Of a stretch of DNA of 64,000 nt, positions 38,853 through 47,452 are shown one piece after another (within the stretch, counting starts at the first letter, position 1; each line of letters opens with the position of its first letter). The stretch covers positions 273,395 through 337,394 of the forward strand of contig NZ_LXYI01000009.1 in the NCBI RefSeq assembly GCF_001650875.1. Direction: 5' to 3'. The position numbers and the translations under genes are program-made. The notes under the pieces were generated by a model. It was not told where the DNA came from. It saw only the letters and a list, made by a program, of their open reading frames with translations, and did no database searches. Origin of the DNA: Sulfitobacter sp. EhC04 (GTDB lineage Bacteria; Pseudomonadota; Alphaproteobacteria; Rhodobacterales; Rhodobacteraceae).

Positions 38853-39275
38853 ATGAATACCCCTTCCCGTGACGTTCTCAAGACGCAGGCCAAACGCCTG
38901 CGCGCCGATCTGGCTGCGCGCGGCCAGACCCTCAGCCATGCGCAGGCGCTGGAAACCGTGGCCCATCAATGGGGCGCGCGCGACTGGAACACCATTGCCG
39001 CCCACGCCGCCAACAGCCATCCCGGCTGGGCCCCCGGCCAGCGGGTGACAGGCCGCTACCTGGGCCACCCCTTTGTGGGCGAGGTCAAGGCCGCGCGTCA
39101 GTCCTCCTCGGGCTACTGGACGCTGACCCTGCGGTTCGACCGGCCCATCGACGTGGTCACATCGGATCTCTTCAGCGCTTTCCGGCGGCAGGTGAACACA
39201 ACGGTCAACGCCCATGGCCAGTCACCGCAGAAAACCTCTGACGGTCAGCCGCATATGGTGCTTGACCCGATGTGA
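38853..39275 (+). CDS. Glyoxalase-superfamily-related protein
   Basis: 140 residues. The N-terminal part, LKTQAKRLRADLAARGQTLSH followed by QALETVAHQWGARDWNTIAAH, is the conserved helix-rich module of a family often annotated as glyoxalase-related; the C-terminal part (VTGRYLGHPFVGEVKAARQ and YWTLTLRFDRPIDVVTSD) is a small beta domain. The function is unknown and no catalytic metal ligands are evident. It begins at ATG 38853, with GACGGAG just upstream. Confidence 0.7.
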   Translation: MNTPSRDVLKTQAKRLRADLAARGQTLSHAQALETVAHQWGARDWNTIAAHAANSHPGWAPGQRVTGRYLGHPFVGEVKAARQSSSGYWTLTLRFDRPIDVVTSDLFSAFRRQVNTTVNAHGQSPQKTSDGQPHMVLDPM

Positions 39276-39305
39276 CCCTGTGTAACCCAATGCTGCGCGC
39301 AGGTG

Positions 39306-40019
39306 CTATCCGGCGCGCAGCACCACATGGGTGTGAATGCTGAAAACCACCGCGCGGCTGCGCGGCATCCGCACCACGCACTGCCGCTCTGCCCGTTCGA
39401 ACCGGCGCGGCAACCCCAGGTCCCTGCGGGCGGGCTGATGCAGATCACTGTCGCCATAGGACAAGCGGTTGAACCGCCACAGGGGGCGGCCCGCCTGCAC
39501 CCCGTCAAACAGCCGCTGCACCCGACGGGCCAGCGCATCGTCATATTCCGCCACCGGCGTGTGGATGTCGCTCAGCGGCCGGTCCGCCTTTTCGGCCAGC
39601 CGCCAGTTCGCCGGAAAGCACAAGACGGCGGCCACCAGAACATGCTGGTCGCCGCGTTTCTCCAGAACGCAGATGTCCTGTTGCACCAGATGGCCCAGCG
39701 TCCATAGCGGTGCCTGCCAGTTTACCGTCACCCGCCGCCCGTCAGGGCAGGTGACCCTTGCCCCCTCCCGGACAAAGCCCTTTGCTGGCAACAGCCCAAG
39801 CGCCTCGTCCAGCACTTCGCGCGCCGCTTCCCGCGACGTTTCGGGCTCCCACAGGACCGCACCGGGGCGTTCGGCCAGCAGTTCCAGCCGGTAGGCCATC
39901 TGTTCGGCATAGGTTTCGTCCACCCGCAACCAGTCATCCGCAGCGCAGGGTGCCACGCCGGGCAGCTTTCGGTCACCCTCCATTTCGGGGGGCAGACACT
40001 TGTGCAAAATCTGTTTCAT
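39306..40019 (-). CDS. DUF3445 / haem-dependent oxidative N-demethylase family protein
   Basis: 237 residues. Contains LRVDETYAEQMAYRLELLAER, WTLGHLVQQDICVLEKRGDQHVL and the CFPANWRLAEKADRPLSDIHTPV block, which define DUF3445; some members are haem-dependent dimethylamine N-demethylases. PVAEYDDALARRVQRLFDG and the C-terminal RMPRSRAVVFSIHTHV are also typical. Substrate is unknown; a methylamine link would suit the neighbours but is not shown. ATG 40019 is preferred over a TTG nine bases upstream. Divergent from dddP, 123 bp away. Confidence 0.8.
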   Translation of the reverse strand: MKQILHKCLPPEMEGDRKLPGVAPCAADDWLRVDETYAEQMAYRLELLAERPGAVLWEPETSREAAREVLDEALGLLPAKGFVREGARVTCPDGRRVTVNWQAPLWTLGHLVQQDICVLEKRGDQHVLVAAVLCFPANWRLAEKADRPLSDIHTPVAEYDDALARRVQRLFDGVQAGRPLWRFNRLSYGDSDLHQPARRDLGLPRRFERAERQCVVRMPRSRAVVFSIHTHVVLRAG

Positions 40020-40142
40020 AGCGCCCAAGCCTAGCGCCGCGCCTGCGCCCTGTCCTGTGAAAACGACATCTCATGCGGTCGGTTTTCGGCAAACCGGGGG
40101 TGTCGCCATGCGCCATCATGGATGCAGCAAAAGGGGCTCACC

Positions 40143-41486
40143 ATGAACCGGCATTTCCGCGACACCCGCAAGATCGACCCGGCGCAGGGCGTCACGCTGC
40201 CGGATGGCACCCCGAACGATGCCAACCGGGTCGAAATCGGACCGACGCGTCTGGCCTTCGACGAATGGGCAGCGGCGGGATTGCCGCTTCCCGATCTGCC
40301 CGCCATGCGCCAGTTCCGCTGGGAACGGCTGACCGCGCAGATCGCCGCGCGCGGGCTGGCCGGGCTGCTGATGTTCGACCCGCTGAACATCCGCTATGCC
40401 ACCGACAGCACCAACATGCAGCTTTGGAACACCCATAACCCGTTCCGCGCCGTGCTGGTCTGCGCGGATGGCTATATGGTGATCTGGGACTACAAGAACG
40501 GCATGTTCCTCAGCGCATTCAACCCGCTGGTGCGCGAGCGGCGATCCGGCGCGGACCTGTTCTATTTCGACCGGGGCGACAAGGTCGATGTGGCCGCCGA
40601 TACCTTTGCCAACGAGGTCCGCAACCTGTGCGCCGAACACGCAGGCCCCGGCAACACGCGGATCGCGGTCGACAAGATCATGCTGCACGGCCTGCGCGCG
40701 CTGGAGGCGCAGGGATTTAGCGTGGTGGACGGCGAGGAGATCACCGAGAAGACCCGCGCCATCAAGGGCCCCGAGGAAATCCGCGCCATGCGCTGCGCCA
40801 GTCACGCCTGCGAAACCGCCGTCCGCGCGATGGAGGATTTCGCCCGCGCGAAGGTGCCGGTGGCGGAAGTCACAGAGAATGACATCTGGGCGGTGCTGCA
40901 CGCCGAGAACATCCGGCGCGGCGGCGAATGGATCGAAACCCGCCTGCTCACCTCCGGCCCGCGCACGAACCCGTGGTTTCAGGAATGCGGCCCGCGCGTG
41001 GTTCAGAACAACGAAATCATCGCTTTCGACACCGATCTGGTGGGCAGCTACGGCATCTGCGTGGACATCAGCCGCACCTGGTGGGTGGGCGACGCCAAAC
41101 CGCGGCCCGACATGGTCTATGCCATGCAGCACGGGGTCGAACATATCATGCAGAACATGGAAATGCTCAAACCCGGCGTGATGATCCCGGAACTGACCGC
41201 AGGCACCCATGTGCTGGATGCGCAGTACCAGAAACAGAAATACGGCTGCCTGATGCATGGCGTGGGTCTCTGCGATGAATGGCCGCTTGTCTGCTATCCC
41301 GACAAAGCCGTCACCGGGGCCTATGATTATCCGCTGGAAGCCGGAATGACACTTTGTGTGGAGGCGCTGGTCTCTCCCGAGGGGGGCGATTTTTCGATCA
41401 AGCTAGAGGATCAGGTGCTGATCACCGAGGAAGGGTTCGAGCGGCTGACGGAGTATGAATGGGATGCGGCGCTGATGGGGGCGTAA
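40143..41486 (+). CDS. dddP: DMSP lyase DddP
   Basis: Cleaves dimethylsulfoniopropionate to dimethyl sulfide and acrylate. 447 residues with the M24 (creatinase/aminopeptidase) fold but a lyase active site. The metal and catalytic set known for DddP is complete: Asp296 and Asp298 (EIIAFDTDLVGSYG), Asp308, His372 (CLMHGVGLCDEWP), Glu407 and Glu422, each one position after the residues reported for the R. lacuscaerulensis enzyme (from memory). Hallmark segments RYATDSTNMQLWNTHNPF and ENIRRGGEWIETRLL are present. AAGGGG precedes ATG 40143. Single-gene unit next to a trans-sulfuration enzyme. Confidence 0.95.
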   Translation: MNRHFRDTRKIDPAQGVTLPDGTPNDANRVEIGPTRLAFDEWAAAGLPLPDLPAMRQFRWERLTAQIAARGLAGLLMFDPLNIRYATDSTNMQLWNTHNPFRAVLVCADGYMVIWDYKNGMFLSAFNPLVRERRSGADLFYFDRGDKVDVAADTFANEVRNLCAEHAGPGNTRIAVDKIMLHGLRALEAQGFSVVDGEEITEKTRAIKGPEEIRAMRCASHACETAVRAMEDFARAKVPVAEVTENDIWAVLHAENIRRGGEWIETRLLTSGPRTNPWFQECGPRVVQNNEIIAFDTDLVGSYGICVDISRTWWVGDAKPRPDMVYAMQHGVEHIMQNMEMLKPGVMIPELTAGTHVLDAQYQKQKYGCLMHGVGLCDEWPLVCYPDKAVTGAYDYPLEAGMTLCVEALVSPEGGDFSIKLEDQVLITEEGFERLTEYEWDAALMGA

Positions 41487-41576
41487 AGAGCGAATGCTCT
41501 TCGGTCTTTATCTGCGCGCCATCCCGTTCGGGGAATATCGCGCCCGGACCGAGGGGTGGGCGAGAAGCGCCGCCCC

Positions 41577-42731
41577 CTACTGCCCCAGCGCCTGCGCCAG
41601 ATCATCGCGCAGGTCGCCTGCATCCTCGATCCCCACCGATACCCTCAGCAACCCTTCGGGAATGCCGGTGTGCGGCTCGATGGTGTGGCGATGTTCCACC
41701 AGGCTTTCGACACCGCCCAGCGACGTCGCACGGTGAAACAATTGCATCCGCCCCGCCGCACGCAAGGCCGCTTCCGCCCCGCCCTTGACCACAAAGGACA
41801 GCAACCCGCCAAAACCGCCCCGCATCTGGCGGGTGGCCAGCGCGTGGCCCTGATGGCCCGGCAGACCGGGGTACATGACCTCTGACACCTGCGGATGGTC
41901 CGACAGGTATTCCGCCAGCGCCATCGCATTGCGTGACATCTCCCGCATCCTCAGCGGCAGCGTGCGCATGCCGCGCGTCAGCAGCCAGGCCTCCATCGGG
42001 GCCATCACGGCACCGGCCGTATCACGATCCTCGCGGATCATCTGCCAGATCGCGCTGTCGGCATCTGCCGTGCACAAGGCCCCCGACAACACATCGGAAT
42101 GCCCGTTGATCCCCTTGGTCGCCGAATGCATCACGATGTCCGCACCCATGGACAGCGGCTGGCTCAGCACCGGGCTGGCGGCGGTGCTGTCCACCACCAG
42201 TTTTGCACCCACCACATGGGCCGCATCGGCAACGGCAGCAATATCCACGATACGCAGCCAGGGGTTCGATGGCGTTTCCACCCAGGCGATGGCCGGGCGA
42301 TGGGTGCTGCAAGCCGCAGCAAAGGCATCGGTATCCGACGCCTCGACCTCGTGCAGCGTGATGTCCCGGCGTGTGCAAAATGCCCTGATCCAGGCGGTTG
42401 TGCCCCAGTAGATCTGGCGCTGCACCAACACGCTGGCCCCGTTCGGCACGGTGCGGAACACCGCCGCCACCGCCGCCATCCCCGAGGGAAACAGCAACGT
42501 GTCCGCCGCCCCTTCCAGCCGGGTCAGCAGCCGCTCGGCCACGCGCACGTTCTCATTATGCGACCGCAGATACATGTTGCCGGGCACCAGCTGCGCATAG
42601 GATTCGTCGCGCGCAAAGGTGGTCGCCATATGCACCGCCGGCACAACGCCGCCGGTCGTTGCGTCCGTGGCCCCCGCCGCCTGCGCCGCCAGCGTGGCCT
42701 GTTGCAATGTTCTGTCTGGTGTATCGGCCAT
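41577..42731 (-). CDS. Trans-sulfuration family PLP enzyme (cystathionine gamma-synthase/lyase type)
   Basis: 384 residues of the Cys/Met-metabolism PLP family. The PLP lysine is in HSATKGINGHSDVLSG, with PSGMAAVAAVF and VETPSNPWLRIVDI upstream and SLGGVESLVEHRHTIEPHTG downstream. It could be cystathionine gamma-synthase, gamma-lyase or methionine gamma-lyase; sequence does not decide. It converges on dddP (41487-41576, with a small AAGAGC/GCTCTT stem at 41486-41501), so a shared sulfur role is possible but unproven. Confidence 0.85.
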   Translation of the reverse strand: MADTPDRTLQQATLAAQAAGATDATTGGVVPAVHMATTFARDESYAQLVPGNMYLRSHNENVRVAERLLTRLEGAADTLLFPSGMAAVAAVFRTVPNGASVLVQRQIYWGTTAWIRAFCTRRDITLHEVEASDTDAFAAACSTHRPAIAWVETPSNPWLRIVDIAAVADAAHVVGAKLVVDSTAASPVLSQPLSMGADIVMHSATKGINGHSDVLSGALCTADADSAIWQMIREDRDTAGAVMAPMEAWLLTRGMRTLPLRMREMSRNAMALAEYLSDHPQVSEVMYPGLPGHQGHALATRQMRGGFGGLLSFVVKGGAEAALRAAGRMQLFHRATSLGGVESLVEHRHTIEPHTGIPEGLLRVSVGIEDAGDLRDDLAQALGQ

Positions 42732-42895
42732 AAGGTGCCCTCTGGGATCAGGTCTTTCCCCATTGCTACACCCGGTTCCCGCCCCCTTCCAGCCCCGTTC
42801 ACAGTGATGCGCGGGGCGTCACACTGGTGTGACCGGGGCTTGCGCGGCCTCGCTGCCCGCATCACTCTGGGACCAGAACAGCATCGGAGTATCCC

Positions 42896-44110
42896 ATGGC
42901 CCCCCAACGCATCACCTTTCCCGGCCATGACGGCGGCCTGCTGGCCGCGCGACTGGACATGCCCGAGGGGCCGCATCTGGCCACGGCACTCTTTGCCCAT
43001 TGTTTCACCTGCGGCAAGGACATCCCCGCCGCCCGTCGCATCGCGGCCCGGCTGGCAGGCATGGGGATCGCCGTGCTGCGGTTCGACTTTACCGGGCTGG
43101 GCCATTCCCAGGGCGAATTTGCCAATACCTCCTTTACCTCCAACGTCGATGACCTGATCGCGGCCTCACGCTTTCTGGAGGGGCGCGGCATGGCCCCCGC
43201 CCTGCTGATCGGCCATTCGCTGGGCGGTGCCGCCGTGCTCAAGACCGCGCCGCAGTTGCCGCAGGTCAAGGCGGTGGCGACCATCGGCGCCCCATTCGAC
43301 CCCGGCCATGTGACCCACAACTTTGCCGACGCACTGCCCCGCATCAGGGCCGAGGGCGCGGCGGAGGTATCACTGGGCGGCCGTCCCTTCCGCATCGGCA
43401 AGGCCTTTGTTGAGGATGTCTCCGAGGTCGCGCTGGCCCCGGCCATCGCCGGGATGAAGGCCGCGCTGCTGGTCCTGCATGCCCCTACCGATGCCATCGT
43501 CGGCATCGACAACGCCAGCCAGATCTTTCTGGCCGCGAAACACCCCAAGAGCTTTGTCACCCTCGACGGTGCCGATCATCTGGTCACCCGCGCGCGGGAC
43601 GCGGAATATGCCGCTGGCGTCATTGCCACCTGGGCCGGTCGCTACCTGCCGCTTGCGCCCCCTGCCCCGCCCCCCGGCGCACCCGAAGGGGTGCTGAGGG
43701 TCTCCGAAGCGGACGCGGAGGGCTTTTTGCAGGACATCAACAGCGGTCCACACCATCATGTGCTGGCGGATGAGCCGCACGCCTATGGCGGCACCAACAA
43801 GGGGATGTCGCCCTATGGCTTCCTCTCTGCCGGTCTGGGGGCCTGTACCTCGATGACGATCCGCATGTACGCCCGGCGCAAGGGCTGGCCGCTGGCCCAT
43901 GTCAGCGTGGATGTGTGCCATGACAAGGTCCACGCCCAGGACGCCGAAACCCGGTCAGGCGACAAGATCGACACCTGGCGGCGGCGGATCAGGCTGACAG
44001 GCGATTTATCGGCGGAGCAACGCCAGCGCCTGCTGGAAATCGCGGACAAATGCCCGGTGCACCGCACGCTTGAAAGATCGTCAGAGGTGGTCACGGAACT
44101 GGTGGACTAG
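42896..44110 (+). CDS. Alpha/beta hydrolase fused to an OsmC-like domain
   Basis: 404 residues. N-terminal alpha/beta hydrolase (to about 255) with the nucleophile elbow IGHSLGGAAVLK and oxyanion motif FAHCFTCGKD; C-terminal OsmC-type domain from about 270 with the two redox cysteines in GLGACTSMTIRMYARRKG and KCPVHRTLERS. OsmC domains reduce organic hydroperoxides. The fusion is common in proteobacteria, but its native substrate is not known. Promoter region of 164 bp shared with the divergent trans-sulfuration gene. Confidence 0.88.
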   Translation: MAPQRITFPGHDGGLLAARLDMPEGPHLATALFAHCFTCGKDIPAARRIAARLAGMGIAVLRFDFTGLGHSQGEFANTSFTSNVDDLIAASRFLEGRGMAPALLIGHSLGGAAVLKTAPQLPQVKAVATIGAPFDPGHVTHNFADALPRIRAEGAAEVSLGGRPFRIGKAFVEDVSEVALAPAIAGMKAALLVLHAPTDAIVGIDNASQIFLAAKHPKSFVTLDGADHLVTRARDAEYAAGVIATWAGRYLPLAPPAPPPGAPEGVLRVSEADAEGFLQDINSGPHHHVLADEPHAYGGTNKGMSPYGFLSAGLGACTSMTIRMYARRKGWPLAHVSVDVCHDKVHAQDAETRSGDKIDTWRRRIRLTGDLSAEQRQRLLEIADKCPVHRTLERSSEVVTELVD

Positions 44111-44126
44111 CGCGATCACCGGCGGC

Positions 44127-44345
44127 TCAGACGCCCGAGGAAATCATATCCCGGATTTTCACGGCCTTCTCGAAATGGTCCAGCGCATGCGTCCTGATCC
44201 ACCATTCCGCCGCTTCCATCAGCAATTCCGGATCGTCATTCCGGTTGGCAAAAAACGCATAGAACGACAGGCCCACCGTCTCTCCCTTCCTGGCGATCTT
44301 CTCGTTGCAGACCGCGATTGCCTTGGCTCTGAGTGTGGGTCTCAT
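44127..44345 (-). CDS. DUF6500-like small protein
   Basis: 72 residues. MRPTLRAKAIAVCNEKIARK followed by LSFYAFFANRNDDPELLMEA and EWWIRTHALDHFEKAVKIRD gives a soluble, helix-rich protein of a small conserved roseobacter family, probably DUF6500. The function is unknown. The start at 44345 is chosen from AGGAAGG about 9 nt upstream; the frame is open far upstream, running into purB antisense. Converges on the hydrolase-OsmC gene and is divergent from purB. Confidence 0.75.
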   Translation of the reverse strand: MRPTLRAKAIAVCNEKIARKGETVGLSFYAFFANRNDDPELLMEAAEWWIRTHALDHFEKAVKIRDMISSGV

Positions 44346-44550
44346 CCGGGGCCGACCTTCCTGTCTTTGCTGCCCGAATAGGAACATATGGCGAACGCCC
44401 GGGTTGCACAACACGGGATGCCCTTGGGGATTGGACCTCATCGAGGTCTTTCGCCGCGATTGCAGCGCCCGCACCGCCGCCGCCCGCTTGTCCTTGGCCC
44501 CCTCCCGGTCTATGCACCGCGCAAACGTCAGCTTTCCAGGTAGGTGCCCC

Positions 44551-45855
44551 ATGATCCCACGCTATTCCCGCCCCGAGATGGTCTCCATCTGGTCGCCCGA
44601 GACCAAGTTCCGCATCTGGTTCGAGATCGAGGCCCATGCCTGCGACGCCATGGCCGACCTTGGCGTGATCCCGCGCGAGAACGCGCAGGCGGTCTGGAAG
44701 GCGAAAGACGTGGAATTCGACGTGGCCCGGATTGACGAGATCGAAGCCGTCACCAAACACGATGTCATCGCCTTTCTGACCCATCTGGCCGAACATGTGG
44801 GCAGTGACGAGGCCCGCTTTGTGCATCAGGGCATGACATCCTCCGATGTGCTGGACACCTGTTTCAACGTACAACTGACCCGTGCCGCCGATATCCTGAT
44901 TGCAGATACACAGGCGCTGCTTGCCGCGCTGAAGCGCCGCGCGCTTGAGCACAAGGACACCCTGCGCGTGGGCCGCAGCCACGGCATCCACGCCGAACCC
45001 ACCACCATGGGCCTGACCTTTGCCCGCTTCTACGCCGAAATGGACCGCAACCTGCGCCGCCTGAAAACCGCCCGCGAGGAAATCGCGACCGGGGCAATTT
45101 CCGGCGCTGTCGGCACCTTCGCCAATATCGACCCGCGCGTGGAGGAACATGTCTGCGCCCAGCTGGGTCTGACGCCCGAGCCGATCAGCACCCAGGTCAT
45201 CCCCCGCGACCGCCATGCCGCGTTCTTTGCAGCGCTCGGGCTGGTTGCCAGCTCGATCGAGAACATCGCAACCGAAGTGCGCCACATGCAGCGCACCGAG
45301 GTGCTGGAGGGGGCCGAATTCTTCTCCGCCGGGCAAAAGGGTTCTTCCGCGATGCCGCACAAGAAGAACCCGGTGCTGACCGAGAACCTGACCGGCCTTG
45401 CCCGCACCGTGCGCATGGCGGTGATCCCGGCGATGGAAAACGTGACCCTCTGGCATGAGCGCGACATTTCGCACTCATCCGTCGAACGCGCCATTGGCCC
45501 AGATACCACGATCACCCTCGATTTCGCGCTGCACCGGCTGACCGGCGTGATCGACAAGATGCTGATCTATCCCGACAACATGCTGGCCAACATGAACAAG
45601 TTCAGCGGTCTGGTGATGTCCCAGCGCGTCCTTCTGGCATTGACCCAGGCGGGTGTCAGCCGCGAAGACAGCTACAAGCTGGTCCAGCGCAACGCGATGA
45701 AGGTCTGGGAGAACGGCGCGGATTTCAAGACCGAACTTCTGGCCGATGCGGAGGTGCTCGCAGCCCTCTCCCCCGCCGAGATCGAGGAAAAGTTCGACAT
45801 GGGGTATCACACCAAACATGTCGACACGATCTTTGCCCGCGTCTTTGGTGACTAG
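44551..45855 (+). CDS. purB: Adenylosuccinate lyase
   Basis: 434 residues. Catalyses two steps of purine synthesis (SAICAR to AICAR; adenylosuccinate to AMP). The family signature is GSSAMPHKKNPVLTENLTG, and the catalytic residues are in FVHQGMTSSDVLDTCF and RSHGIHAEPTTMGLTF. AGGTAGG precedes ATG 44551; upstream codons in the same frame are not used. Followed by two small secreted proteins and fliG, a roseobacter-typical neighbourhood. Confidence 0.95.
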   Translation: MIPRYSRPEMVSIWSPETKFRIWFEIEAHACDAMADLGVIPRENAQAVWKAKDVEFDVARIDEIEAVTKHDVIAFLTHLAEHVGSDEARFVHQGMTSSDVLDTCFNVQLTRAADILIADTQALLAALKRRALEHKDTLRVGRSHGIHAEPTTMGLTFARFYAEMDRNLRRLKTAREEIATGAISGAVGTFANIDPRVEEHVCAQLGLTPEPISTQVIPRDRHAAFFAALGLVASSIENIATEVRHMQRTEVLEGAEFFSAGQKGSSAMPHKKNPVLTENLTGLARTVRMAVIPAMENVTLWHERDISHSSVERAIGPDTTITLDFALHRLTGVIDKMLIYPDNMLANMNKFSGLVMSQRVLLALTQAGVSREDSYKLVQRNAMKVWENGADFKTELLADAEVLAALSPAEIEEKFDMGYHTKHVDTIFARVFGD

Positions 45856-45879
45856 GGTCTGTTGACGTTCATCTTCCGC

Positions 45880-45898
45880 CCCCACCGCAGTGGTGGGG
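45880..45898 (+). terminator. Stem-loop after purB
   Basis: CCCCACC (45880-45886) pairs with GGTGGGG (45892-45898) around GCAGT, 24 bp past the purB stop. No T run follows, so termination is uncertain. Confidence 0.4.
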
Positions 45899-46020
45899 CG
45901 CGGTGGCGCTGTCGAATGCCGCGCATCTTTGACCCGATGCAACGGATATTTTGGATCCTGTCAGCGGAGCTCGTCACCTGATATTGGCCCGTTACCAGTT
46001 CTTCTCTGCAAGGCGCGCGA

Positions 46021-46262
46021 AGGTCTGGTGAGCGGACTTTGCTGCCGTTCGCAAAGCCGCGCATCGTTGGGCCGTGGCGCGGCGATCCGACCTCAGTGAT
46101 TGGCAGTTTATGGCAGCCACGCACCTCCTAACTATCTGTCAGACACTACAGAAGCCAAATCGCCGTGCCGGGGGACGGCCCGTCATGTCGCAGACATGCC
46201 TCTGGCATGATGCGCGGCGGCCTTCGGCCTTGACTCCGCGCGGGTGGAATGCGGCAAGGGCT
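46021..46262 (+). repeat. Dispersed repeat, copy 1, possibly a structured RNA
   Basis: Part of the 646-bp gene-free stretch 45856-46501. The region matches 59430-59665 in the same orientation. The last 89 bases (46153-46241) differ from the other copy at only two positions; the upstream part is more diverged. The conserved block can form several short hairpins, e.g. CATGTC-GCA-GACATG, and contains GCCGTGCCGGGGGACGGC. No frame in either copy shows coding character. Could be a small RNA gene, a palindromic repeat family or the remains of a mobile element. Confidence 0.65.
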
Positions 46263-46501
46263 CGGAGCCGCCATCCGCTGCGATCTGTACCAAGGTCTGC
46301 TATGCCGTTTTCAATGAATTGGGTCAGCGATGTGACACGGAAATCGGTTTTGCCCGACATCTGACAGGCCCATTGCCAAATCACAGTCCCTTGCCCGCAA
46401 TCTGGCCAGATCAGGTCCGGCCCGCCGCACACCCTGCGAGAGCCTTTGAAATATTGCGCAATTGGTGTAGATTCACGCAATCAAGCAAAAGGAGACCGAT
46501 C

Positions 46502-46663
46502 ATGACGTTCAAGACCCTTGCGATTGCCCTTGCCCTCACCGCCGCGCCGACCCTCGGCCTTGCGGCGGGATGTTCCTATGGCAAGGAGAAACAGGCGATG
46601 TCCTGTGCCACCGGCACAACCTACGACAGCGCCACCAATACATGTTTGCCGGTCAGCACCTGA
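46502..46663 (+). CDS. Small secreted cysteine-containing protein
   Basis: 53 residues. Signal peptide (KTLAIALALTAAPTLGLAA) leaves a mature part of about 30 residues with three cysteines, including SCATGTTYDSATNTCLP. That fits C-x2-G-x2-Y-D-x2-T-x-T-C, also present in the next gene's product. AAAGGAGA, an ideal ribosome site, is 6 nt before the ATG, which supports a real gene despite the size. Function unknown; related roseobacter proteins are sometimes mislabelled because they follow purB. Confidence 0.75.
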   Translation: MTFKTLAIALALTAAPTLGLAAGCSYGKEKQAMSCATGTTYDSATNTCLPVST

Positions 46664-46862
46664 TCCGGCCATATGATGATGACAGAGCGCTGCCTGTCCT
46701 GTCAGCGCTCTTTCCCGTTATTGCCCCGATGTTGCGGAAAACCGGCCCGGCGGTCACAATCACGCGACCGTGTCTTGCTTCCGTGCATTTGATGCTACTC
46801 TTCCATAGATTATCTGTGAGTTAATAAGTCACCCTCTTGTAACGATAGCCCGGAGATTCCCA

Positions 46863-47390
46863 ATGAAGGCCCTTACCCTCGCGACTGTCCTTGTCCTGCC
46901 CCTGGCAGCCAATCCGGTGCTTGCCGCCGGAAGCGGTGCCGAAACCGCACCGGAAAAACCGAAATGCGAAAACGGCCAGGTCTATGACAAGAAGACCAAG
47001 ACCTGCGTCGATGCACAGGACAGCCGGCTGGACACCGACAGCCTTTATGAAACGGTGCGCGAACTTGCCTATGCCGGGCGCTATGCCGATGCGCAGATCG
47101 TGCTGGCCGAAATGCCCCAGGACGATGACCGCACCCTGACCTATCTGGGTTTCACCCACCGCAAGATGGGCCAGACCGAGGTCGCGATGGGCTATTATCA
47201 GCGGGCGCTGGCGGTCAATCCGTCTAACGTGCTGGCCCGGTCCTACATGGGTCAGGGCTTTGTCGCGGAAGGCAAGGTGGCCGATGCCATGGAACAGCTC
47301 AGGGCGATCCGCGCCCATGGCGGTTCCGGCACCTGGGCCGAGGCTTCGCTGCGGCAGGCCATCGCCACGGGGCAGACTTTCAGCTACTGA
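46863..47390 (+). CDS. Secreted TPR-repeat protein with a cysteine motif
   Basis: 175 residues. Signal peptide (KALTLATVLVLPLAANPVLA), then CENGQVYDKKTKTCVD, the same C-x2-G-x2-Y-D-x2-T-x-T-C motif as in the previous protein, followed by at least two tetratricopeptide repeats (ELAYAGRYADAQIVLAEM and MGQTEVAMGYYQRALAVNPS). Likely a periplasmic protein-protein interaction factor. GGAGA lies upstream of the start. A function together with the small neighbour is suggested by the shared motif. Confidence 0.8.
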   Translation: MKALTLATVLVLPLAANPVLAAGSGAETAPEKPKCENGQVYDKKTKTCVDAQDSRLDTDSLYETVRELAYAGRYADAQIVLAEMPQDDDRTLTYLGFTHRKMGQTEVAMGYYQRALAVNPSNVLARSYMGQGFVAEGKVADAMEQLRAIRAHGGSGTWAEASLRQAIATGQTFSY

Positions 47391-47452
47391 TTTCAGCTTT
47401 CGTTCATCTTTGCCTGTCACAACCACCCCGGTGAAGACAGGAAACAGCAAAG

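Noticed and set aside
45856..45890. Start of an insertion sequence after purB (GGGTCTGTTGACG)
   Set aside because: It resembles some IS ends, but no transposase, second end or target duplication was found.
46139..46480. Leftward 113-codon frame in the dispersed repeat, and its counterpart at 59558-59785
   Set aside because: Similarity between the two is at DNA level with no start sites or known family; a non-coding repeat explains both.
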